A stretch of DNA of 64,000 bases, from NCBI RefSeq assembly GCF_019083995.1, contig NZ_JAHRCU010000014.1, forward strand, positions 1 to 64,000, given 5' to 3'. The stretch comes from Roseococcus sp. SDR (GTDB lineage: Bacteria > Pseudomonadota > Alphaproteobacteria > Acetobacterales > Acetobacteraceae). The notes below the pieces were generated by a model. The model saw only the letters and a list, made by a program, of their open reading frames with translations. It ran no database searches and was not told the DNA's origin. Below, one piece after another: positions 33,799 to 41,952 of the stretch. Within the stretch, counting starts at the first letter, position 1. Each line of letters opens with the position of its first letter. The position numbers and the translations under genes are program-made.

Positions 33799-33930
33799 GG
33801 GCCTCCGGCGGCTGGGGCCGAAAGGCCCCAGACCCCAAATCTTGCTTCGATCTCCATCAAGCCATTGTATTCATCAAATGAATGGAATGGGGTCTGGGGC
33901 CTCGGCCCCAGCCGCCGGAGGCCCTTTTTT
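33799..33930. repeat. Large inverted repeat with internal hairpins
   Basis: A 39-base left arm (33799-33837) and a 37-base right arm (33888-33924) are complementary apart from a 2-base insertion, around a 50-base AT-richer spacer. Each arm also folds on itself (GGGGCC-GAAA-GGCCCC on the left and GGGGCC-TC-GGCCCC on the right). Six T residues follow the right arm (33925-33930). It fills most of the 282-base gap between two leftward genes. It may be a mobile palindrome that also works as a rightward terminator. Confidence 0.75.
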
Positions 33931-34020
33931 CCCTTTCGTATCAAGGCGAGCTGATCGGTCGAGGTCAGCGAAATCTGGTATGATTCACGCCCCTGGTGTG
34001 CCACCCAAGACGATCAGGCG

Positions 34021-34794
34021 CTATCGCGCCTCCCCCGGCGTGATCCCGAAGGCGGCGCGGAAGGCCGCGCCGAAGGCGGGCGCGCTGGCATAGCCGACAC
34101 TGGCCGCTGCCTGGGCGGGCGTCGCCCCCTGGGCCAGCAGGGCGGCGGCCTCGGTCAGGCGGAGCGCCTGGCGCCAGCGGGCGAAGCCCATGCCCGTCTC
34201 GGCCTGGAAGAGGCGGGCCAGGGTGCGGGCGCTGGCGCCGCAGCGCGCCGCCCATTCCTCCAGGCTCAGGTCGCTGGCCGGGCTCGCCGCAAGCGCCTCG
34301 GCCAGGCGGCGCAGCCGCGCGTCGCGCAGCGCCGGCACGCCGAAGGGCAGGCGCGGGGCACGCGCCACCTCCTCCGCGATCAAGGCCGCCAGGTGCCCGC
34401 CGCGCCCGGCCTCGTCCCATTCCAGGGGTTCGGCGCAGGCGGCCAGGATCAGTTCGCGCAGCAGGGAAGAGACGCCGAGCACGGCGGGTGCGGCCTCCCC
34501 CACCCGCGCCGCATCGGCGCGGAAGAACAGGGCGCGCATGGCCACGCGGCCCTCGGTGCGGACCTCATGCTCCATCGCCGCCGGCACCCAGAGCGCGCGG
34601 CCGGGGGGGACGACGAAGCCGGCGCCGGGGGTGGCCACCCGCATCACCCCCTGCGTCGCGTAGAGCAGCTGCGCGCGGGCATGGGCGTGCCAGCCCGTCG
34701 CCTCCCCCTCCGCATAGTCGCGCGCGAAGGCGGCGAGCGGGCGGTCCACCTTCTCATGGGCGATCGTGCGCAGGTTTTGGCCGATCAGCGACAT
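34021..34794 (-). CDS. AraC family transcriptional regulator
   Basis: The 257-residue protein has an N-terminal cupin-like sensing domain (GWHAHARAQLLYATQGVMRV and GRALWVPAAMEHEV). A C-terminal double helix-turn-helix follows (LSLEEWAARCGASARTLARL and TPAQAAASVGYASAPAFGAA, then AFRAAFGITPGEAR). It is divergent from an MFS exporter with 60 bases between starts, the usual arrangement for a regulator and its target. The inducer is unknown. Confidence 0.9.
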   Translation of the reverse strand: MSLIGQNLRTIAHEKVDRPLAAFARDYAEGEATGWHAHARAQLLYATQGVMRVATPGAGFVVPPGRALWVPAAMEHEVRTEGRVAMRALFFRADAARVGEAAPAVLGVSSLLRELILAACAEPLEWDEAGRGGHLAALIAEEVARAPRLPFGVPALRDARLRRLAEALAASPASDLSLEEWAARCGASARTLARLFQAETGMGFARWRQALRLTEAAALLAQGATPAQAAASVGYASAPAFGAAFRAAFGITPGEAR

Positions 34795-34854
34795 AGGTCG
34801 TCCTGACGTTGCTGGAGAGACAGGCTAGCCTCCCAGGACTGGAAAGGAAACGCC

Positions 34855-36078
34855 ATGACTCCCGCCACGCGGCAGATCTGCTTCATCAACGCGGCCCACA
34901 CCTTCACGCATTATGGACTGCTGGTGCTGGCCACCGCCGTGCTCGCCATGGTGCAGCAGGAGGAGGTGTTCGGGGCCGATTACGGGCCGATCCTGGCCCT
35001 CGGCACAGCCATGTTCGTGCTCTACGGGCTGGGCGCCCTGCCCATGGGCTGGCTGGCCGACCGCTTCGGCCGCAAGGCGATGATGTCGGCCTTCTTCCTG
35101 GGCTCGGGCGGCGGCATGGCGTTGGCGGGCTTCGTGGCGGGGCCCTGGGGGCTGGCCGTGGCGCTCGCCATGATGGGGGCGTTTTCCGCCATCTATCACC
35201 CGATCGGCACCGCCATCATCGCCGAAGCGGGCGGGGACCGGGTGGGCCGCGCCATGGGCATCAACGGCGTCTTCGGCAATCTCGGCGTGGCGCTGGCGCC
35301 GGTGGTCACCGCCTTCCTCGCCGCGCAATTCGGCTGGCGCTATGCCTTCGTCATCCCGGGCCTGGTCTGCATGGGCATCGGCCTGCTCTACCTGCGCGAG
35401 CCGCCCTTCGATGCGCGGAAGGCCGGCGTGCAGACGCGGCCCTTCCCCGTCATCCCGGCCGCCATCGTCCGCCGCGCCGTGATCTCGCTGCTGATGATCG
35501 CGACCGTCTCGGGTCTCGTCTTCAACGCCTATACGTTGCTGCTGCCCAAGCTGATGCAGGAGCGGCTGGCGAACAACCCGGATCTGCTGCCGGTGGTGGG
35601 GCTGCTCGCCTTCCTCGCCACGATCTGCGGCGGTGTCACGCAATACACCGTGGGGCAGATGATCGACCGCAAGACGCTGAAGAGCGTCTTCATGCCGCTC
35701 GCCATCGTGCAGGTGCCGGGGCTGCTGGCGCTCTCCTTCCTCGATGGCTGGGCGGTGCTGCCGATCTCGGCGATGGTCGCCGCCGCCATCTTCGGCCAGG
35801 TGACGGTGAACGAGACGATGACGGCGCGCTATGTGGCACCGGAACTGCGCGCGAAGCTCTATTCCATCCGCTTCACCGTGGGCTTCCTCGGCGCCGCGCT
35901 CGCCTCACCGCTGGTGGGTTTCCTGCATGAGGCGACGGGCGACATGGCCCTGGCCATGGTGGTGCTGGCGGGCGTCGCTTCCGTCACGCTCGGCTGCGCG
36001 CTCTGGTTCCCGAACCGGCCGGAGGAGCTGAAGCCCGAGATGTGGAGCCGCGCCGCGGCGCCCGCGCCGGCCGAGTGA
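34855..36078 (+). CDS. MFS transporter
   Basis: The 407-residue protein has 12 helices and the MFS loop motif GWLADRFGRKAMM after helix 2. SGLVFNAYTLLLPKLMQE begins the second half. The start has a AAAGGA Shine-Dalgarno six bases upstream. It is likely controlled by the divergent AraC regulator. Probably an exporter of a small molecule; the substrate cannot be deduced. It is convergent with the methyltransferase gene, 4 bases apart. Confidence 0.86.
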   Translation: MTPATRQICFINAAHTFTHYGLLVLATAVLAMVQQEEVFGADYGPILALGTAMFVLYGLGALPMGWLADRFGRKAMMSAFFLGSGGGMALAGFVAGPWGLAVALAMMGAFSAIYHPIGTAIIAEAGGDRVGRAMGINGVFGNLGVALAPVVTAFLAAQFGWRYAFVIPGLVCMGIGLLYLREPPFDARKAGVQTRPFPVIPAAIVRRAVISLLMIATVSGLVFNAYTLLLPKLMQERLANNPDLLPVVGLLAFLATICGGVTQYTVGQMIDRKTLKSVFMPLAIVQVPGLLALSFLDGWAVLPISAMVAAAIFGQVTVNETMTARYVAPELRAKLYSIRFTVGFLGAALASPLVGFLHEATGDMALAMVVLAGVASVTLGCALWFPNRPEELKPEMWSRAAAPAPAE

Positions 36079-36082
36079 TCCG

Positions 36083-36706
36083 TCAGGCGCGCGCCGTCAC
36101 ATAGGCGCGGCGCGAGGGGTATTCGACCTCCGGGTAGGGCTCCCGCACCAGGGATTCCGTCACGGTGAAGCCCGCTTCCCGGAGCGCCTCCTCCAGCGCG
36201 CCCTCGGCGAAGAGGCGGAAGCCGAGGCGGACCGGCACGCCCCACATCGCCTCCGGCCGCAGCACGCCCTCGCCCAGATGCACCGCGGCGCGGAACTCGC
36301 CGCCGGGGAGGAGGGCGTGGCGGCAGGCACGGAGCGCGGGGGCGAGTTCCGGCGCCTCCAGATGGATCAGCGCATACATGGCGATGGCGCCGGCGAAGCG
36401 GCCGGGTCGGGCGCCCAGCGCGCGCAGGTCGCCCACCTCCCAGGCCAGGGTCGGGTGGGCGGCGCGGGCTTCGGCGATCATGCCGGGCGAGATGTCCAGG
36501 CCCAGCGTCTGCGCGCCCGCGGCGGCCAGGAAGGCCGCGACATGGCCCGGGCCGCAGCCGAGATCGGCCACCAGCCCGCGCCCTGCCATGTTGCGCGCGA
36601 AGTCCTGGAGCCAGGCGCGGTCCATCGGCTTGTGCGCGAGTTCGCCGGCGACGTGGCGGGCATATTCGGCGGCCAGGGCATCATAGTCGCGGGCGGTGGG
36701 GTCCAT
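36083..36706 (-). CDS. SAM-dependent methyltransferase
   Basis: The 207-residue protein (ATG at 36706) has class I methyltransferase motifs: VADLGCGPGHVAAFLA (motif I, ~residue 47), LGLDISPGMIAEAR (acidic end of beta-2) and WEVGDLRALGARPGRF. The C-terminal region (LGFRLFAEGALEEALREAGF) resembles small-molecule methyltransferases of the Methyltransf_25 type. The substrate is unknown. It is divergent from oxyR with 67 bases between starts, so it could be under OxyR control. Confidence 0.85.
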   Translation of the reverse strand: MDPTARDYDALAAEYARHVAGELAHKPMDRAWLQDFARNMAGRGLVADLGCGPGHVAAFLAAAGAQTLGLDISPGMIAEARAAHPTLAWEVGDLRALGARPGRFAGAIAMYALIHLEAPELAPALRACRHALLPGGEFRAAVHLGEGVLRPEAMWGVPVRLGFRLFAEGALEEALREAGFTVTESLVREPYPEVEYPSRRAYVTARA

Positions 36707-36773
36707 GGCGGCAGCATGGCACGGTGCGGCGCGCTTGACCCGCGCCGCCTTGCGGCACCAAGGAAGGGAGCGC

Positions 36774-37688
36774 ATGACCCTCCCCTCGCCCCAGCAGCTT
36801 CGCTACCTCGCCGCACTCGCCGAGCATGGGCATTTCGGCCGCGCGGCGCAGGCCTGCGCCGTCACGCAATCCACGCTCTCCGCCGGCATCCTGGCGCTGG
36901 AGCGGCAGCTCGACGCCACGCTGATCGAGCGAGGGGCGACCAAGCGGCCGGTCTTCACCCCGCTGGGGCTGGAGGTGCTGGAGCAGGCGCGCGCCGCACT
37001 CGCCGCGCTGGAGGCGGTGAGCGAGACGGTGGCGACGGCGCGCGACCCGCTCTCCGGCACGCTGCGGCTGGGGCTGATCCCGACCATCGCGCCCTTCCTG
37101 CTGCCGCGGCTGATGCCGGCGCTGCGGAGCACCTTTCCGCGCCTGCAGCTCATCCTGCGCGAGGAGATGACCGAGCGCCTGATGGCTCAGCTCACGGAGG
37201 CGCGGCTGGATCTGCTGCTGCTGGCGCTGCCCTGCGACTGCGCGGGGGCGGAGATCGAGCCCATCGCGACCGACCCCTTCCTGCTCGCCCTGCCGCCGGG
37301 GCATCGGCTGGCGGGGCTGGCCGAGGTGCCGCTCGGCGCGCTTTCGGGCGAGCGTGTGCTGCTGATGGAGGATGGGCATTGCCTGCGGGCCCAGGCGCAG
37401 GAGGCCTGCGGGCTGCCGCGCGGCATGTCCTCCAGCGGTTTCGCCGCCACCTCGCTGCACACGCTGGTGCATATGGTGGCCGGTGGCTTCGGGGTCACGG
37501 TGCTGCCGCGCCTCGCGGTGGAAGGCGGCGTGCTGGGGGGCACGGATCTTGTGGTGCGGCCCATGCTGGCGGATATGCCGGGGCAGGCCGTGCCGGCGCG
37601 GACGCTGGCGCTGGCCTGGCGTCCCCGCAGCCCGCGCGCGGCGGAATTCCGCGCCCTCGCGCAGGCCATCGCGGCCGGATTGGAGTGA
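36774..37688 (+). CDS. oxyR: Hydrogen peroxide-sensing LysR regulator OxyR
   Basis: The 304-residue protein has a LysR helix-turn-helix at residues ~3-60 (HFGRAAQACAVTQSTLSAGI). The redox pair of OxyR is present: MEDGHCLRAQAQEACG places two cysteines nine residues apart, matching Cys199 and Cys208 of E. coli OxyR. Oxidation forms a disulfide that switches the protein to activation of peroxide defence genes. No catalase or ahp gene is adjacent; the nearest candidate target is the divergent methyltransferase. The TerB-like gene follows after 3 bases. Confidence 0.9.
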   Translation: MTLPSPQQLRYLAALAEHGHFGRAAQACAVTQSTLSAGILALERQLDATLIERGATKRPVFTPLGLEVLEQARAALAALEAVSETVATARDPLSGTLRLGLIPTIAPFLLPRLMPALRSTFPRLQLILREEMTERLMAQLTEARLDLLLLALPCDCAGAEIEPIATDPFLLALPPGHRLAGLAEVPLGALSGERVLLMEDGHCLRAQAQEACGLPRGMSSSGFAATSLHTLVHMVAGGFGVTVLPRLAVEGGVLGGTDLVVRPMLADMPGQAVPARTLALAWRPRSPRAAEFRALAQAIAAGLE

Positions 37689-37691
37689 GAG

Positions 37692-38366
37692 ATGGATCTG
37701 GGACGCATCTTCGGCGCGGTGCTGGGCGGGGCGGCGCAGCCCCCGCGACGGCGCAGCGGCAGCAGCCCCGCCCGGCAGAGTGGCGGCACCGGCCCCTTCG
37801 GCATGACCCAGGCGGAGACGCGGCAGGTGGGGCGGGCGCTGGGCGCGCTCGCCACCATCGCGGCCGAGGCGCTGTCGAAGTCGAGCCAGCCCGCGCCGGC
37901 GCCCGCTCCGCAGAAGGCCCCGCCGCCAGCCAAGGCGCCAGGCGCCTCGCCGCCGCCGGCACGCCGGCTGCCCGAGGTGGCACCCAAGGCGCCGCCCCCC
38001 GCCCCCACGGCCTCGGCCGAGCATGCCGAGGCGCGGCTGCTGCTGCGCGCCATGATCGCCGCCGCCCGCGCCGATGGCGTGGTGGACCGCGCCGAGCGGA
38101 CCGCCATCGCCGCCCAGCTCGATGCCGCCGGGCTGAGTGCGGCCGAGCGCGACCAGGTGCTGGCCGATTTCGACCATCCGGCGACGGTCGAGGAGTTGTC
38201 CAATGCGGCGCGGGACCCCATTCTGCGCGCGCAACTTTACGCGGCGGCCTTCGCCGCGGCGGGCGAGGTCAGCGCGCTGGAACGCGCCTGGCTCGACCGC
38301 CTGGGCGAGGCGCTGAAGCTGCAACCCGCGGCCCGTCGGGCCATCGAGGACAGATTGGGGAAATGA
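37692..38366 (+). CDS. TerB/DUF533-like protein
   Basis: The 224-residue protein has a short N-terminal hydrophobic/basic segment (MDLGRIFGAVLGG). A flexible proline/alanine-rich linker spans residues ~60-108. A C-terminal helical domain then reads LLLRAMIAAARADGVVDRAE and RLGEALKLQPAARRAIEDRLG. The acidic ADGVVDRAE motif is typical of TerB-like/DUF533 domains, which often bind calcium or sit at membranes. The function is unknown. It overlaps the acyl-CoA dehydrogenase start by 4 bases and follows oxyR after 3. Confidence 0.75.
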   Translation: MDLGRIFGAVLGGAAQPPRRRSGSSPARQSGGTGPFGMTQAETRQVGRALGALATIAAEALSKSSQPAPAPAPQKAPPPAKAPGASPPPARRLPEVAPKAPPPAPTASAEHAEARLLLRAMIAAARADGVVDRAERTAIAAQLDAAGLSAAERDQVLADFDHPATVEELSNAARDPILRAQLYAAAFAAAGEVSALERAWLDRLGEALKLQPAARRAIEDRLGK

Positions 38367-39595
38367 CCATGTTCACGCTCACCCCGGCCCAGGCCCGGAT
38401 TCGCGACGCGGCCCGCGAGCTGGCGCAGGAAGCCTTCGCGCAATCCGCCGAGACCGACCGCAGCACGCAATATCCCTGGCCGATGGTCGAGAAGATGACC
38501 CAGGCCGGCTTCATGGGCATGACCGTGCCGCGCGAATGGGGCGGCCAGGGCGCCTCCTACCTCGATGCCGTGCTGGTGGTGGAGGAGATGGCCAAGGGCT
38601 GCGCCGTCTGTGGCCGCATCGCGGTCGAGGCCAATATGGGCGCGATCGGCGCCATCATGGCCTATGGCACGCCGGCCCAGAAGCGCATCGCGGCCGATCT
38701 CGTGCTGGCCGGCGACAAGCCCGCCATCTGCATCACCGAGCCCGAGGCGGGTTCCGCCGCCTCGGAGATGACCACGACCGCCGTGAAGCGCGGCGACCGC
38801 TGGATCATCAACGGGGTGAAGCACTGGATCACGGGCGGTGGCGTCTCGAAGCTGCACCTGATCTTCGCGCGCGCCATCGAGAATGGCGTGGAGCAGGGCA
38901 TCGGCGGCTTCCTGGTGGTGCGCAACGGCGCGAATGATCCGGCGAACCTCGTCGTGCACAAGCGCATCCCCTCCATGGGGCTGTGCGGCATGCCGGAGGC
39001 GGAGCTGCATTTCCGCGACCTGGAAGTGGCGGACGACATGGTCCTGCGCGCGCCGGGCGGCTTCAAGCGCGGCTTCGGCAAGCTGATGGACGCGTATAAC
39101 GGCCAGCGCGTGGGGGCGGCGACGGCCGCGCTCGGCATCGCGGCCGGCGCCTATGACCGCGCGCTGGAATTCGTGCAGCAGCGGCGCCAGTTCGGCCGGC
39201 CCATCGCGGAGTTCCAGGGGCTGGGCTGGATGCTGGCGGACATGTCCATCAAGCTCGAAGCGAGCCGGGCGCTGATCTGGCAGGCGGCCGCTTCGGCCGG
39301 GCCCAACGGCTTCCCGGACCGGCTGATGGCGGCCCGCGCCAAGGTGCTGGCGGCTGACAGCGCCGTGGAGGTGACCAACATGGCGCTGCAGCTCTGGGGG
39401 GCGGCGGGCTACTCGCGGGACAACCCGATGGAGCGCGCGGTGCGCGATGCGCGGATGTTCCCCATCGCCGGCGGCACGGCGCAGATCCTGCGCAACCAGG
39501 TGGCGGAGCAGCTGCTCGGCCGCAAGCTGCCGCAGACGCGCGACGGCCTGCTGAAGATCGCGATGGAGGAAGCGGCGAAGGTCGCCGCCGAATGA
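38363..39595 (+). CDS. Acyl-CoA dehydrogenase
   Basis: The 410-residue protein shows acyl-CoA dehydrogenase signatures: ITEPEAGSAASEMTTTAV (FAD/substrate contact), FVQQRRQFGRPIAEFQG (FAD-binding arginine region), and VTNMALQLWGAAGYSRD with ERAVRDARMFPIAGGTAQI near the C terminus. It oxidises an acyl-CoA at the alpha-beta bond and passes electrons to electron-transfer flavoprotein. The chain specificity is not readable. The start ATG overlaps the upstream stop (ATGA), and the VOC gene overlaps its own stop the same way, so all are coupled. Confidence 0.9.
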   Translation: MTMFTLTPAQARIRDAARELAQEAFAQSAETDRSTQYPWPMVEKMTQAGFMGMTVPREWGGQGASYLDAVLVVEEMAKGCAVCGRIAVEANMGAIGAIMAYGTPAQKRIAADLVLAGDKPAICITEPEAGSAASEMTTTAVKRGDRWIINGVKHWITGGGVSKLHLIFARAIENGVEQGIGGFLVVRNGANDPANLVVHKRIPSMGLCGMPEAELHFRDLEVADDMVLRAPGGFKRGFGKLMDAYNGQRVGAATAALGIAAGAYDRALEFVQQRRQFGRPIAEFQGLGWMLADMSIKLEASRALIWQAAASAGPNGFPDRLMAARAKVLAADSAVEVTNMALQLWGAAGYSRDNPMERAVRDARMFPIAGGTAQILRNQVAEQLLGRKLPQTRDGLLKIAMEEAAKVAAE

Positions 39596-39993
39596 GGCCC
39601 GCGCTCGATCAGCAGGTCACCTTCCTCTACGCCGAGAACCCCGAGGAATGCTGGCGCTTCTACGAGGAGGTGCTGGAACTGCCCCTGGTGCAGGACCAGG
39701 GCAGCGTGCGGATCTATGGCATTGACGGCACGCGCGCCTTCGTCGGCGTCTGCCGGGCGCGGGCGCCGCGCGCCTCGGAGAATCCGCGCGTGGTGGGCGG
39801 CGTGGTCTTCACGCTGGTGACGCAGGATGTGGAGGGCTGGCACGCCTTCCTGACCGCCAAGGGCGTGACCCTGCCGATGGCGCCCACCTATTCCGAGGCC
39901 TACCGGATCACGCATTTCTTCTTCCATGATCCGGCCGGCTACACGATCGAGGTGCAGCGCTTCGAGCGGCCGGACTGGCCGGCGGTCGGGTAA
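39592..39993 (+). CDS. VOC (glyoxalase/bleomycin-resistance) family protein
   Basis: The 133-residue single-module VOC protein has paired beta-alpha-beta units, seen as QVTFLYAENPEECWRFYEEVL and ITHFFFHDPAGYTIEVQRF (end of second unit, with the metal-ligand glutamate in IEVQ). Members are lyases, epimerases or resistance proteins. Coupled translation with the acyl-CoA dehydrogenase suggests action on an acyl-CoA-related intermediate, for example a methylmalonyl-CoA epimerase-like step; this is inference. Confidence 0.8.
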   Translation: MRPALDQQVTFLYAENPEECWRFYEEVLELPLVQDQGSVRIYGIDGTRAFVGVCRARAPRASENPRVVGGVVFTLVTQDVEGWHAFLTAKGVTLPMAPTYSEAYRITHFFFHDPAGYTIEVQRFERPDWPAVG

Positions 39994-39997
39994 GGGA

Positions 39998-40060
39998 CGG
40001 CCCGCAGGGCCGAAAGCGCGAATGCGCGTCGCCGCTGATGCGGCGAAGCCAAGCCGCGCG
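39998..40060. repeat. Cluster of short hairpins after the VOC gene
   Basis: CGGCCC-GCA-GGGCCG (39998-40012) and CGCCGC-TGAT-GCGGCG (40030-40045) are perfect stems. They are followed by CGAAGCCAAGCCGCGCG (40044-40060), the inverse of the GCGCG-CTTGGCTTCG core seen after ftsZ. There is no T run. The 103-base gap separates convergent VOC and MarR genes. Confidence 0.6.
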
Positions 40061-40096
40061 GGCGCGCGGCGCCCGGCGTATGAGGGGCGCGAAGCT

Positions 40097-40591
40097 TCAG
40101 CCGGGGGAGAGGCGCCGCAGCAGGGTGATGAGCAGGGTGCGCTCGCCCTCGGAGAGGCCGGCCATGAGCGCGTCATTGGCGCGCACACCCGCCTGGCGGC
40201 CTTCGCGCACCACCGTCTCGCCCTCGGGGGTGATGGTCAGAACGCGGAGGCGCCGGTCCATCGGGTCGCTCGCCGTGCGCATGAAGCCGCGGGCGATCAG
40301 GCGGCGGACCACGCCCTGGATGGTGGCGGAATCCATGCCAGCGAGGCGCCCGAGATGGTTCTGCGTGGCACGGCCCATCTGCGAGAGGCGCACCAGCGTC
40401 GCGAATTGGGGGCCGGTCAGGCCGAGGCCCTGCGCACGTTCCTGGAACATGGCCTGGTAGCGCTGATGCGCGAGGCGCAGCAGATGCCCGGCCGAGGCGT
40501 CGAGGGAATATTCGGGCGCCGGGCGAACATCCGGGCGCGCACGTTGCGGCCGGCGCTCGGCAAGGCTCACGGGTTCAAGGATTTCGCTCAT
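40097..40591 (-). CDS. MarR family transcriptional regulator
   Basis: The 164-residue protein (ATG at 40591, GGGG five bases upstream) has a winged helix: ATQNHLGRLAGMDSATIQGV for the recognition helix and the wing RTASDPMDRRLRVLTITPEG with the conserved DxRxR core. It probably senses a small phenolic or carboxylic ligand. It is divergent from the TRAP transporter operon with 149 bases between, making that operon its likely target. Confidence 0.9.
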   Translation of the reverse strand: MSEILEPVSLAERRPQRARPDVRPAPEYSLDASAGHLLRLAHQRYQAMFQERAQGLGLTGPQFATLVRLSQMGRATQNHLGRLAGMDSATIQGVVRRLIARGFMRTASDPMDRRLRVLTITPEGETVVREGRQAGVRANDALMAGLSEGERTLLITLLRRLSPG

Positions 40592-40740
40592 CGGACCCCG
40601 GCGTTTGGTCGTTCTGGTTGCGATGTCCTTGGGCAAGAGTCAAGGAGCAAGGGCGAACAACTCCGCCATTGCACAACCCTTTCCCATTGTTTAAGGCGGC
40701 GGCACGGGACCGCAGAAGCGGTGCCACGCATGGGAGCGAA
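40592..40740. promoter_or_regulatory. Divergent promoter region between marR and the TRAP operon
   Basis: This 149-base region contains CTTGGGCAAG (a 10-base palindrome near 40627-40636). CAAGGAGCAAGG follows it. There is also an AT-richer patch with ACAACCCTTTCCCATTGTTTAA (given here as the ATTG and TTGT repeats near 40668-40695). These are candidate MarR operator and promoter elements. Symmetry is visible; binding is inference. Confidence 0.4.
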
Positions 40741-41880
40741 ATGATGACCGAATCCGAAAATGCCGGCCGTCGCGGCCTGTTGAAGGCCTCCGCCGTCGCC
40801 GCCGTGGGCGCCGCCGTGCTGGCCACGCCGCAGGTCAGCCGCGCGCAGACCGTCACGCTGCGCTTCCAGTCCACCTGGCCGCAGCGCGACATCTTCCACG
40901 AGTTCGCCGGCGACTATGTCAGCCGCGTCAACGCCATGGGCGGCGGGCGCCTGCGCCTCGAGCTGCTGGCCGCGGGTGCCGTGGTCGGCGCCTTCCAGCT
41001 GCTGGATGCCGTGCATGCCGGCACCTTGGATGGCGGCCATGGCGTCTCGGCCTATTGGTTCGGCCGCAACCGCGCCTTCTCGCTCTTCGGCACCACGCCG
41101 CCCTGGTTCGGCGATGCCAACCAGCTGCTGGGCTGGTTCTATTATGGCGGCGGCGAGGCCCTGTACCGCGAGCTGATGCACGACACGCTGCGCATGAACG
41201 CGGTCGGCTTCATGTCCGGCCCGATGCCGACGCAGCCGCTGGGCTGGTTCCGCAACCCGATCGAGCGCGCCGAGCAGATCCGCGGCCTGCGCTACCGCAC
41301 CGTGGGCCTCGCCACCGACCTCTTCCAGGAGATGGGCGCGGCCGTGGTGGCGCTGCCGGGCGGCGAGATCGTCCCCGCGCTGGAGCGCGGCGTGATCGAC
41401 GCGGCGGAGTTCAACAACCCCTCCTCCGACCGCGTCCTCGGCTTCCCGGATGTGGCGAAGAACTACTACATCCAGTCCTACCACCAGGCGGTGGAGTGCT
41501 TCGAGATCCTGTTCAACCGCCAGCGCTTCGAGGCGCTCCCGGCCGAGAACCAGGCCCTGCTGCGCCACTGCGCCGAAGCCGCCTCGGCCGACATGTCCTG
41601 GAAGCTGCAGGACCGCTACTCGCGTGACCTGCTGGCCATGTCGCAGACCCAGGGCGTCAATGTCCGCCCGACCCCGCGCCCCATCCTGGACGCCCAGCTC
41701 CAGGCCTGGAACCGCGTGATCGAGCGCCAGGAGGCCGACAACAGCAACCCGGCCGCCGGCCCCTTCTTCAAGAAGGTCTGCGACAGCCAGCGTGACTGGT
41801 GCCGCCGCGTCGGCAACTTCATGCTGCGCTACCAGGTGAGCCCGGTGGTCTCCTACAACCACTTCTTCGCCCGCGGCTGA
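40741..41880 (+). CDS. dctP: TRAP transporter substrate-binding protein DctP
   Basis: The 379-residue protein has a twin-arginine leader (GRRGLLKASAVAAVGAAV, cleavage near SRAQ) and mature sequence opening TVTLRFQSTWPQRDIFHEFA. The central RGLRYRTVGLATDLFQEMGA and PGGEIVPALERGVIDAAEF are classic DctP signatures, with the conserved arginine for carboxylate binding in the first. It captures an organic acid in the periplasm and delivers it to the membrane subunits encoded next. A strong hairpin follows the gene before dctQ. Confidence 0.93.
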   Translation: MMTESENAGRRGLLKASAVAAVGAAVLATPQVSRAQTVTLRFQSTWPQRDIFHEFAGDYVSRVNAMGGGRLRLELLAAGAVVGAFQLLDAVHAGTLDGGHGVSAYWFGRNRAFSLFGTTPPWFGDANQLLGWFYYGGGEALYRELMHDTLRMNAVGFMSGPMPTQPLGWFRNPIERAEQIRGLRYRTVGLATDLFQEMGAAVVALPGGEIVPALERGVIDAAEFNNPSSDRVLGFPDVAKNYYIQSYHQAVECFEILFNRQRFEALPAENQALLRHCAEAASADMSWKLQDRYSRDLLAMSQTQGVNVRPTPRPILDAQLQAWNRVIERQEADNSNPAAGPFFKKVCDSQRDWCRRVGNFMLRYQVSPVVSYNHFFARG

Positions 41881-41899
41881 GCGGACGGAGCGCCACGTC

Positions 41900-41930
41900 C
41901 CGGCCCGGTGAGCAACCCTCACCGGGCCGG
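41900..41930 (+). terminator. Intercistronic hairpin between dctP and dctQ
   Basis: A perfect 13-base stem (CCGGCCCGGTGAG at 41900-41912 with CTCACCGGGCCGG at 41918-41930) closes a 5-base loop. TTTCGT follows, so termination would be only partial. Such hairpins protect the upstream mRNA or attenuate downstream transcription, giving more binding protein than permease. Confidence 0.8.
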
Positions 41931-41952
41931 TTTCGTATCAGGGACACTGAAC

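Noticed and set aside
33739-34020. Hidden small gene between the small membrane protein and AraC genes
   Set aside because: The frames there follow the inverted repeat, change with its arms, and have no ribosome binding site; the stretch is explained by the palindrome.
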